DNA from: Gliomastix tumulicola
Lineage: Eukaryota; Ascomycota; Sordariomycetes; Hypocreales; Bionectriaceae
Direction: 5' to 3'
Length of the DNA stretch: 64,000 bases
Assembly (NCBI GenBank): GCA_001599755.1
Contig: BCHX01000001.1
Coordinates: forward strand, 5,518,001 to 5,582,000
Positions 55,392 through 64,000 of this stretch are shown in pieces. The notes under the pieces were generated by a model that saw nothing but the letters and a program-made list of their open reading frames with translations, did not search any database and was not told the DNA's origin. Position numbers and translations under genes: made by a program. Every line of letters starts with the position of its first letter. Within the stretch, counting starts at the first letter, position 1.

Positions 55392-56443
55392 ATGAGCAGC
55401 ATCGATTCCGCACAGCACGACAGCCGAGAGGATGCACGAGAAGCCGACGTCCCCCAGAGGTCCCCTACCCGTGACGAGCCAGAGGGTTTCCCGGATGGCT
55501 TCCACGAGCATCTCTTGAGGATGTGCGAATTCGCGGGCCAGGATGATATATTCAGGACCAGTCATAAAAGCCCTGCCTGGGATGCTTATATGCTCCACCT
55601 CATGGAATATGACCTGATGCAGTTGGAGACTAAGCTCGAGAAGACCCGGTCGGGCGATGAAGGACTCATCGCACTTCAACGAGAGTTCTGCTCCAAACGC
55701 AGAGAATTCAGTGAGTCATTTCATCGGCAGAGAACTGTACCTCTTGCTCAAAAGAGCCTCGTTGGGCTGACCTGAAATGCCCCTTAGATGCCACTCTGAA
55801 CCAGGTGATTATGCTGCAGAAGAGACGACCGGTTCCAATGTCTGAGCCCATCAGGAGATGGGACTCCATACTCCAATCGAAGGCACAGTCTGAGGCAACT
55901 GCAGGCCATGCTCAGGGCCTTGGCCGATTCAAGGAACCGGTAGCCTGGCATGATCTTGGGCAGCACCAGGTCTGGGCTCGAGAGTTTCTGTATTGGGCCT
56001 CCAACAAGAGGTGCGGCCCGTGGATTGAGGTGTGTATCATAATCCTTCCTTCGTCCCTTATTCAGGGAGTCGCAGTTGTTTTACCTGCCAGGCTGCTTAT
56101 GAAAAATGTTGGCCGTATGCTAACCCCGCCTCTTTTGCAGAGGTTCTTCAAGGGACAGCGTGGCGACGTGGAAAATATCGGAGAGACCCAGGAGATCCCG
56201 GCCGAGGTGCCAGAACTCTGGGTATCTATCACTTGCGATATGATTCCCCTGACATGGTTCTGCGTCCCAGCCGGGGTGCTAGGCTCGGGGGTGGCCTCCC
56301 AGGGAGTTGCGATCGTCCTGTTCATCTTCTTCGTGCTCTCCGCGGCGCTCTTCAGCCGATTTTGGTACCCCGAGTCGCAGCACCATAGCCTGATGATCAC
56401 CGTCGCATATGGTGCCCTGCTTTCTACCGTAATCTTTCGCTAA
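55392..56443 (+). CDS. DUF6594-family fungal membrane protein
   Basis: Exons 55392-55710, 55788-56029 and 56141-56443 give 287 residues. The layout is that of the family: an N-terminal helical region (MEYDLMQLETKLEKTRSGDE resembles the family motif ...YLQAELxxLExeLxxLD), a middle RRWDSILQSKAQSEA block and three C-terminal hydrophobic segments (PLTWFCVPAGVLGSGVASQG, GVAIVLFIFFVLSAALFSRF, LMITVAYGALLSTVIF). The second intron (56030-56140, 111 nt, GTGTGT, branch TGCTAAC, acceptor TTGCAG) has no in-frame stop. Function of the family is unknown. Upstream there is a TTTAAAGG sequence (55255) and a GCA run. Intron placement in exon 2/3 is by consensus and not by comparison. Confidence 0.8.
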
Positions 56444-57112
56444 TCGGGGGGTGTTCGTGGCTTTCGTGGATGCAAGGAGTCACGCGGTTCGTGGTCGAAG
56501 CGAGGGGCGAACGATAGTATCTATGGAAGTGACAGAGTCCGTTCAGGTGTTCATTTGTTGTTGATTTCGATTCGAGCTTTGATTCTTCTCTGATTAAGTT
56601 AGCCGGACAATATGAAGTGCATTCTATACGAAGTCTGGTGGTGCAATCTCATCCCGTGCTTTGAGGGATCGGGGGGGTTAGATGGTTCGCCATATACCTG
56701 TACGTACCTAGAGTGCCTTAGGCAGTCTGAATCGACGCGTATCTTCTCTTGATGGCCTTGGTAAATATTTTCACGGTGTAAGTAATACAAAGAATGGTAG
56801 AAATCGGTTCTCGTTAATAACATCAGGGGCGGTCAAAGGGGGATGGATGGTTAGCAGAATTTAGGTGCGAAAAGAGAATCTGACCGCCATAGGCAAGCTG
56901 CAGAATTAATCACCCCCGACCCAAGCAGGGGAATGACGACCTGGGTATGGAATGGGCGTAATATCACCTAAAATTTGCTCGATTGTAGTACAGGTAGTGA
57001 AAGCCTGGCCTTGCATTCCAGGCCCAGTGGGTATACCAGGCAGTTCGTCCCCCCCAGGCCGTAAGGCGCACCCGCACGCTCCAGGCGAACCAACACGGAG
57101 GCATTCCTGCAG

Positions 57113-57388
57113 CTACGCGCCGTGGTTCTTTTCCCCCTGCCTCCACTCGACTTCCCCCTTCAATGCAATCTTGACCGCTACAACACAGCTGATCAGAAGC
57201 ACCAAAAGAATCAGCAAAAATCGTCTCGCCCAAGCCAAGCGTGTGCCTCTACCGAGTGTCGCAGCAGGAAGAACCTGTTGAGTCAATTCACTCGAGCCAG
57301 AATTCTTGACACCGATTTCGGAATGTCCTGACCAGAACAACTGTCGTGGGACGTCTCGGCGAGCGTATGTGTGCAACATAGAGCTCAT
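57113..57388 (-). CDS. Weak candidate: 91-residue single-pass membrane protein
   Basis: An open frame with one clear hydrophobic helix (ARRFLLILLVLLISCVVAVK, about 54-73) preceded by Arg residues, a topology-like arrangement. The rest is unremarkable. There is no family match that I know and no promoter or splice evidence, so a chance ORF is possible. Confidence 0.2.
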   Translation of the reverse strand: MSSMLHTYARRDVPRQLFWSGHSEIGVKNSGSSELTQQVLPAATLGRGTRLAWARRFLLILLVLLISCVVAVKIALKGEVEWRQGEKNHGA

Positions 57389-57627
57389 ATCTATGCCTCA
57401 ACAGCCAGCAAAACAAACGTTCTACTTACCATCAAACTCGTTCAATTCATGCCGTCTATGGCTCTTCGGCGACTTGAACCTGGGGCGCTGAATTTAGAAT
57501 GCTGCTAACAAGCGATTGTCCCAGATAAATTTGTTCTGCCTCGACGACATCCCTTTCTCCAACGCACAACAGCCAACAACAAACCCCGGGGACACGACCA
57601 TTAGATCACGCCCATGGCCGAGAGATG

Positions 57628-57918
57628 ATGCTTCCAAGTGGCGCCGGTCTCAAATATCGAAAGCTACTAGTTTGCCTATCCAGCGACTATTTTTGTGTTT
57701 TCTGGGAAAATATCTTGGGCAACAACATCGACGAGGCTACGATATCGACCGTCGCAGACGTAGCGAATTGGACTAGCAAATGTCGTAACCCTGGCGCCTG
57801 GGCTCCCCTGTGGCGACCCTATTTGGTTTGGGCAATCCTGGATACCTTACAGGCTTACTTCACGATGGCGGATCTACCTTACCCCAAGTTCCACAAAGAG
57901 GAGGACGATGTCAGCTAG
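57628..57918 (+). CDS. Weak candidate: 96-residue unknown protein
   Basis: An open frame from the second of two adjacent ATG codons with a fairly even amino-acid composition (NPGAWAPLWRPYLVWAILD). It lacks a recognised motif and overlaps ORFs in other frames. Kept only because the composition looks more protein-like than its neighbours. Confidence 0.15.
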   Translation: MLPSGAGLKYRKLLVCLSSDYFCVFWENILGNNIDEATISTVADVANWTSKCRNPGAWAPLWRPYLVWAILDTLQAYFTMADLPYPKFHKEEDDVS

Positions 57919-60165
57919 CAAGGCCTAAACGTCTGGAGCCGGCATTTACTGGCAGGGTAGGGGGGTGTGGTGTGTGCTCGGCCGGACCTCGCCGACAGAC
58001 ATGGGATTATATGGAAGGGATGCCGAAAAGCCCCGCGTCAAGCGCGCTCTGCTCGAGGGCCGGAGCATTATCGTTAGGCGGCAAGCGCGCGGTGGGCTAC
58101 TACTGGAGTTTTTGTCCTGACTGTGGGTGTTCCGGGCGCAAATTGTGCGGGTAGATGTGCACCGCCAAGGGGCTCGAGGCACCAGGAGCCATCTTCCCTA
58201 ACAGCTGTGTGGGAAACAACCCCTAACTGTGGGAATGGACTCCCTCATCCTCCACGCCCATCCACCAAAGCACCAAGAGACAGAGATCCAAGAACGAGAG
58301 GATGTCTGTCTAACGAGAAGCGGTGGACGGTACTTCCCATCATGGATACCTCTCGCACTTTCACCAAGGCCCAATGCGGCCTTTATGAGCTATTAAGGCC
58401 ACGAGTCTTCGACGCGACCCAGCGTCCATTGGCAGGCAGGTTTTCCAGTAGGAAATGGCGGGCTCTGGGTCTCAAGCTGGGTCTGATTCACAGAACGACG
58501 GGCGCCTCTCCTGTCGCCTCGCCATTCTCGGCTTCAACGATGTCTGACCGCATGCCGCTCCGCTGCTTTTTCCCATCAGTGGCCAAATCACAGCTCACAA
58601 CGGCGTCACATCATGGACGGCACATTGGAACTTTTGCCAACTCCGAGCCAACAGCACCGAATGTGCAGCTGATGATACAAAGCTTGAGCACGATTTGTGC
58701 GCAATGACGACGCGCCACGCCGCAAGCTGACAATGCATATCGCGATGTCAGAACAGCGGTGAAGCTGGATGACGATAATAGAAACGCGTAGTGGTGTGCA
58801 GCTGCGCCTATCTTGCAAGAATGCATCACTATGATTCGTGGACAGCCATATCATCATGCACCTGGCCCAGATGAGGGCATCACCAGACCACGCCCCAAGC
58901 CAGAATCAATACCGAAGCTCGTGGTGCGCATTGCCTCGCCGGAGCGCTCCTTCAGGCCGATGTACCTCGAAAGTATCTCTCTCGACACCTCCTAACAAGC
59001 CAGATCGGTCCCCAGGGAGCTACGCGATGGCAGAGAGGGGCCTGCAGGTCATATGGCCAAGATCAACGCAAGCATCTGCCCCCCCTCCGCACCCACACGC
59101 CCAGCAGTAGCCAGATCTTACAGCCGCACCCCTTCCGCTTACGGGCGCTGGAAGACGGTCAGGCAGCAACCGTTCACTGAGTGTGGTACGTCAGGCCTCC
59201 AATATTGACACCGCGCGCGCACCTGGCGTTATTCTTCTCTGGGTGAGTTAAGCGCGGCGGTGCCTGCTGTTGGTCCGATCTGCGTCTTGCTGGGTCTCCG
59301 TGCAGACGAGCGGATTTATACTTTGATGTATAGATTTGATTACAGATAGAGGTTGAGTTAGCAGAGTCTTCGGTGGCGGGCTTTCTTGAGCATGCCATAC
59401 TTGGGCTGTTGACATTACAGAGGTAAGTTGAAGGACTATCATTCATTTCCATGACTTGCTCAATATCTAGAGGTTGGTGTAAGGCTTAAGCTGAGCTCGG
59501 AAACCTGGAGACCTCTATCTCTATGCCCTCTCCAGAACTCTACTCTTTAAAAACTGGGCTATCAAACATGAGTAATCACTAAAGTCATATACTCTGCGCA
59601 TTGATGCGTCGTCTTCGGTGCCATCGCCAAAGTACCAAATTCATGACTGAGACGCATGTAGTTGATTACTACTCTGCAGTCTCTGGGGCGGCCCGTAGCT
59701 CGATTAGACCCAACATCCTAGCCTAGCATTATATGCAATGCATAACATCCCTGCAGCACATCATTCGCTGCAGCAAGTGTTCATGCATCGGTAGTGACAT
59801 TAGGGACGGGATACCCCGGACCATCTCCATATTGGCGGTGAGAGGCGACTTGCGCCTAACCAACCAGGATGCGCGAACCATATCGGAGCACCCTGCGAGG
59901 AACAGCAGAGCTACAGGATCAGATAGCGGGAACAGTCAGAATGTTCCATTAGAAATGCTAGGACATTGCACGTTTGCTTCGTTTGGTGACCCAGAGACGG
60001 TTGGTGGTGCATATAGATGCGCTTGTACGCATATCGGCGGTGCGCCTGTAGCATGTATTGGTGGGCCGGCTGATGTTGAGGATGCCCCTTTCCCACAAGA
60101 TTGTATAGGCAGTGACATCGATGTATAGCATCAATCATATCTTATAGATAATGTATCATTCAATT

Positions 60166-62169
60166 TCATTCAGCTTCCCCCGCCTTCACGACTTGTGCGT
60201 GGGTTGATTCAGATGAGAACCAAAAGTACAGCAATGACCCAGCCATCTTTCGACAGCACCGAGCGTCGTCAGTCTCCTTATGGCAGTCTTGAGGGCCGAA
60301 GAAGGTGATCTTGGATTGGTGTGTGGTCACATCATACCCGCGGATCGACGTCGTTTTCTCGGCACAGATAAACGAGGGATCTGTGTATTCCTTGCTTCCC
60401 TCAGAATCCGGTCGACACTGACCTACAGCTCGCCTCCCGCCGTTCTTGTACTGGAACATGACGCCAGTGCACAAGTCGCTGCTCGGATCGCTGAAGAACA
60501 CTGTTGCAGTGTGGACCGAGTCCAGCTTTGCGCATGAGAAGTACTGGCCCCGCTCCAAGAATGGTACGGTCCATGAGTCCTGCACAGAAGGCGGCTGGTC
60601 GAGCTTTATTTCTGAGATGGGCTGAGCTGGCTGCTCCGTGGTGGAAGAGGCCCCAATCATAGACGCGGTTCGTGTCTCTCCTCGGGTGTAGACTAGCATA
60701 GAAGGCTGTTCAATGGTCTGCTTTGCCGCCATGGGTCCGAGGCTCGAAGGTCCGATATTCACGACGCCAGTCAGTTTGGTTTTCAGCTAGGCAAGCGGCG
60801 TGTCAGACGTAAGCTAAGCCTCCATCAAGGAATGAGCCAAGGACGAGGGACGCATACTAGTATTCTACATGAGCCGTCAGGGGATTGCTGGACATTGATC
60901 GCCGTGAAACGGTCGCCGGCCGCCAGCGGGACATAGACGGAGCAAACGAAGTCCAGAGTCCTCTGTGAAGTGCATGACGCTGGGAGCTCAGCCAGCGGCG
61001 ACTCTGCCGTGTGGTCATGAATATGAAGGAAACCTCCTCCTCTCATGAAGAAGGTCAAGCCCGTGACCTCGCCCAGTCTTGCCGTACAGAAGTGGCTTCT
61101 CCCATCGGCCGACCCTACGAAGCGAAACATCTCCTGAGGTGCCACGTCTCGGAAGGCTGATGAAGGCGGCTCGGCAATGTCCCAGATCTGCAGGCCTTGA
61201 TGCATGGTAGGCAAGACTAAGCGCATCAAGCCGTCCTGTTAAGCGTTAGTATCCATCTGAACATGACCGAGCAGCGAAGGTGTCCGCTGAAAGCGACTGA
61301 CCTGGATCGTAGCTGAGACGCCCGTGAAGTAAGACCAGTGCTTCACCACAAAACATGTGTTGTTTGGTCTGCCGGGGTGAAGAGAAGGCCGCTGGTCTTC
61401 TGGGAGCCGTTCGACGGAGCGAATTCCGCGTGAGTTGATGGCAAGACGGATGATAGGCAGGGCTGGAACAGTGCCTTCCGCTGTAGTAAGGAGTGTGCCG
61501 CCGCGATGCCATGATATGGCGTCGGACACTGGAAAGCTGACACGAGAGCTCGACGGCATGCTCCCGAGTCTGTCGGCGAGAGTCACGGCTGCCATGAAGC
61601 GCCACAGCAGGGCCCCTTCCGAATGTCTCCTGATCATCTGACCCAGCTCCGGCGGCATTCTCGAAAGTGCTGGCATTCCGTATCCCGACGAAGAAATCCC
61701 AAACGCGTCGCCTTCAAAGATATCCAGGCCGTCTTCCCTGAGGAGAAGAGGCGGTGCCTGCTTCCAGGGCGCCCGCCACGCTGCGAATCGCCACAGGCGG
61801 TCGAAAACTTCGCGCGGCACCGATGCCGCCGGCGCTTTTCCCATGCACCGTTGCAGAAAGACCTTGAAGCAATCATGGTGAATCGTCGCAGCTTCGGGGC
61901 ATCCAGCGCACTGCGGGCAGTCCGGTCGCCGGCAGAGGAACCATCCGCTGACGTGCTTGTCGATTCTGCCGTAGTCGATGTACAAGAAGGGATCAGTGAC
62001 GAGAGATACCTGGGTTGACTCTGCGTTGCCGAGCACTGCAGTTTGAGGTTTGGTCAGGCCGCGATCCTTTGGCTGGGGGGTGTCATGAAACATGATACTC
62101 ACACCCAACGCATTTCTCATCGATGGCAAAGATCCCACCGCAGATGCCACATTGATGTCGAAGCTTCAT
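60166..62169 (-). CDS. Fungal protein of unknown function with an N-terminal Cys cluster
   Basis: Exons 62169-62103, 62035-61302, 61235-60858 and 60786-60166 (introns of 67, 66 and 71 nt) give 599 residues. I chose the start at 62169 because splicing then gives MKLRHQCGICGGIF, a CxxC start seen in this type of fungal protein; the single-frame ATG at 62150 lies within exon 1 in another frame. A second Cys/His cluster (CRRPDCPQCAGCPEAATIHHDC) follows around residues 65-86. Mid-protein are SHFCTARLGEVTGLTFFMRGG and a HIHDHTAES block. The C-terminal part contains WTVPFLERGQYFSCAKLDSV. No domain is recognised. Partner and role are unknown. Confidence 0.72.
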
Positions 62170-62462
62170 ATGATAAGCGGCAGTGAGAGGCACTCTCGGT
62201 TTTATGTGTTGCCCTTCTTGAGCCATTCTCATTGCACCCCGACCGCTGCGTCTCTCTGACAGCTATTCGGGTGAGTTGTTCTGATGAGAGTTGGTTGGAC
62301 CGTGAATATTTTCACGCGAGGTCCAGTCACCACCAGATTTATCTGCAGGGATTGTTTGACCTCGCGTTACTAATGAGACAACCGGCCAAATAAGACAGCG
62401 TTAAGCGTAAATATATACCCGTTATTTATCTATACTATTTCCTTTCTTTCTTGTCTTTTGAT
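62170..62462. other. Intergenic region between the two right-end genes
   Basis: 293 bp upstream of the 599-residue protein gene and downstream of the methyltransferase gene (both minus strand). A+T-rich near 62405-62450. No feature besides a presumed promoter and 3' UTR. Confidence 0.5.
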
Positions 62463-64000
62463 CTATTTCTTTATACCAACGACGACCAGATTCCGAGGAC
62501 TCTGCTTGAAATCAAATACAGGCTCGACCCAAGCCTCATCAACCACCTCACTCTGCTCCTTCAGGAACGTCCACCGGTCAGAGACGATGAGCGACTCGAC
62601 AATAATGGCGCTAAAGGCCATCATGCTCCACGTCACGGCCACCTCCTTCCGCCGGGGCAGATAGGTCCTCTCGTACTCGTCGATCTGCTCGTCCGTCAGG
62701 CCGTCCATCTTGTCCCTCATCAGCTCGCCCTGCGTCTTGAACTCCGAGTTGGCGCAGAGCTTGTTGACCGCCGCGTGGACGTACGTCCGGAAGGAGTTGT
62801 AGCAGCTCTTGGGCACCGAGCCGATGATGACGGGGCTCGTGCTCGCGTCCAGCGGGCTCGCGTCCTCCTGCACGGCGGGATTCCCGTTCTCGGTGGAGGC
62901 GCCCGGGGCGTGGGATATCTTCGTCACCACGCCGCGGTCGAGGAAGATCTTCTGCAGCACGGCGCGGTACCAGTGCCGCGTGAAGAAGGCCTCGCTGTCT
63001 TCTCTGCTCCAGTTCTGCACGGCCTGGCAGGCCATCATCCTCGCTGTTATGTTAAGACGGATGCCCTCGCCCGCGTACGTGGAGAAGCGGTTGCTCATGG
63101 GGAAGCCTTCGGGGTCGCGTTTTGCTGATTCGCGAACCACTCTGCCGTTGATGGCCTGAAGTGATGGCCTCAGACAGGGGTGCTTATATGATGGGGGGCC
63201 AAGACGCTCCGTGAGGAGATTGTAGCAGCAGCCGACAATGGCGACGGCGCGGATGTCCTCGTTCAGGAGGAGCGACTTGATGGCGTAGTGGGAGAGGTTT
63301 CCGCAAGAATGGATCGAGACGGCCATCAGATTCAGCCTCTGCTTCTCCTCGTCAGACAGCTTCGTCCGGTCAATGCCCGCAATCACCTCGCTTAGATCTC
63401 CGCTGTCCAGCCGTCCAGAGATGTACTGCACCGAGCCCATGTCAGGAGTATTCTCGTACACGGCCTCGGCGCCGACGGCCTTGTGCGATCGGAACTCGAA
63501 GCCCTCGTCCCCAGCGACTTCCTTCACGGCCTTGGCCAGCCGCTCCGGGTCGTCCTTCCAGCCCGGACCGGCTAATTCCAACACTTTCAACCACAATTTC
63601 TTGTTCCTCATGACGGCCGGCTTCACGGCCAGCCCGGAGCCAAAGTCACGGACCTTCGCGGCCGCCACGTTGTGGTCTCTTCCCTCAACAGCGATGACAT
63701 TGCGGTTGTACGGCTCGCTCGCCAGCGCACGGCCCAGGTAATTCTGCCCACTCCCAAAGTCGACGAAATGCGAGATCTCGCAGCCCCCTTTCCTGCTACC
63801 GATGTCCTCGGACAGCCGCGTCACATACCCGGCGAAGTTGCGCACCTCGTGCGACTTCTTCGTGTTCATCCCCTTCTTCACGAGACGCGACAGCGGCGGG
63901 ACCTCCTTCTCTGGCGGTGCGAACACCCTGCTGAGCGACAGCTCGCGCACAGTGCGGATGTACTTCATGAAGCTCTCCGGTGGCTGGTGCTCGCCCTCGT
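62463..64000 (-). CDS. METTL25/RRNAD1-like methyltransferase (5' end cut by right window edge)
   Basis: The frame is open from the right edge to the stop at 62463 with no intron seen, so at least 511 codons are in the window. SAM-binding motif I reads HFVDFGSGQNYLGRALASEP, followed by VEGRDHNVAAAK; later come SIHSCGNLSHYAIKSLL, VGCCYNLLTE and a C-terminus ending SPRNLVVVGIKK. These blocks together are the Methyltransf_32/METTL25-RRNAD1 pattern. The substrate is uncertain; human METTL25B (RRNAD1) is described as an rRNA-type methyltransferase homologue. The N-terminal start lies outside the window. Confidence 0.85.
   Translation of the reverse strand, partial: EGEHQPPESFMKYIRTVRELSLSRVFAPPEKEVPPLSRLVKKGMNTKKSHEVRNFAGYVTRLSEDIGSRKGGCEISHFVDFGSGQNYLGRALASEPYNRNVIAVEGRDHNVAAAKVRDFGSGLAVKPAVMRNKKLWLKVLELAGPGWKDDPERLAKAVKEVAGDEGFEFRSHKAVGAEAVYENTPDMGSVQYISGRLDSGDLSEVIAGIDRTKLSDEEKQRLNLMAVSIHSCGNLSHYAIKSLLLNEDIRAVAIVGCCYNLLTERLGPPSYKHPCLRPSLQAINGRVVRESAKRDPEGFPMSNRFSTYAGEGIRLNITARMMACQAVQNWSREDSEAFFTRHWYRAVLQKIFLDRGVVTKISHAPGASTENGNPAVQEDASPLDASTSPVIIGSVPKSCYNSFRTYVHAAVNKLCANSEFKTQGELMRDKMDGLTDEQIDEYERTYLPRRKEVAVTWSMMAFSAIIVESLIVSDRWTFLKEQSEVVDEAWVEPVFDFKQSPRNLVVVGIKK

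Larger units (their letters stand above)
56444..60165. other. 3.7-kb gene-poor region
   Basis: Two weak small ORFs (57113-57388 and 57628-57918, listed separately) are the only candidates. Others up to 194 codons (58123-58707) lack domains, consensus start context or consistent splicing. No RNA gene or mobile element is supported. Confidence 0.5.

Noticed and set aside
57450..57530. tRNA-like sequence on the minus strand (GGTTCAAGTC resembles a B box)
   Set aside because: The T-arm bases do not pair, no matching acceptor stem or A box is found, and the terminal C of the B box is replaced.
58123..58707. 194-codon open frame in the gene-poor region
   Set aside because: No domain, poor amino-acid composition, no promoter or splice support.
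1..64000. CRISPR array, integrated virus or transposon
   Set aside because: No direct-repeat/spacer pattern, transposase, integrase, reverse transcriptase or long terminal repeat was seen.

Overview
The window is nuclear DNA of a filamentous ascomycete (Pezizomycotina), most likely a Sordariomycete. The evidence is short introns (mostly 50-70 nt) with GTAAGT/GTATGT/GTACGT-type donors and CTGAC/CTAAC branch points, moderately GC-rich coding DNA, ascomycete-type versions of housekeeping proteins, and the fungus-restricted DUF6594 family. No species can be named from the sequence alone. I see no rRNA, convincing tRNA, transposase, reverse transcriptase or CRISPR.

1-50 kb is a gene-dense housekeeping block. 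In order: the N-terminus of a DED1 RNA helicase (-, cut by the left edge); proteasome beta-4 PRE1 (-) divergent from the U3 snoRNP protein RRP9 (+); an Ulp2-type SUMO protease (-); signal peptidase subunit SPC3 (+); 5'-3' exoribonuclease XRN1 (-) divergent from histone-binding WD40 protein HAT2 (+); an F-box-like protein (+); a Nrp1-like protein with a degenerate exonuclease fold, an RRM and two RanBP2 zinc fingers (-); an intracellular trypsin-like protease (-); a PMP3-family proteolipid (+); a disordered Ser-rich protein (+); the CTD kinase CTK1 (-); an alpha/beta hydrolase (+); ribosome-assembly factor LOC1 (-); a class II (4EHP-like) eIF4E (+); the splicing factor SAD1/USP39 (-); the SSU-processome WD40 protein UTP13 (-); and a conserved unknown protein (+).

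50-62 kb is different. It holds long gene-poor stretches with scattered GTACCTA/TAGGTAC words, a G-rich tract, a DUF6594 membrane protein, a 590-600 residue protein of unknown function and at most a few small candidate genes. The best of those is a 55-codon ORF at 53.7 kb behind a TATA box. The right edge cuts a METTL25/RRNAD1-like methyltransferase (-).

About half of the recognised genes act on RNA: DED1, RRP9, XRN1, the Nrp1-like protein, CTK1, LOC1, the eIF4E-like protein, SAD1 and UTP13. They sit on both strands and are not an operon, so the clustering may be chance. I did not find a convincing new multi-gene system. The notable points are gene-structure oddities (a start codon split by an intron, a 5-nt first coding exon, stop-free introns with lengths divisible by three, a GC-AG intron, a 28-nt exon), a probable pseudo-exonuclease, a long hairpin at 37.7 kb and the small TATA-driven ORF.
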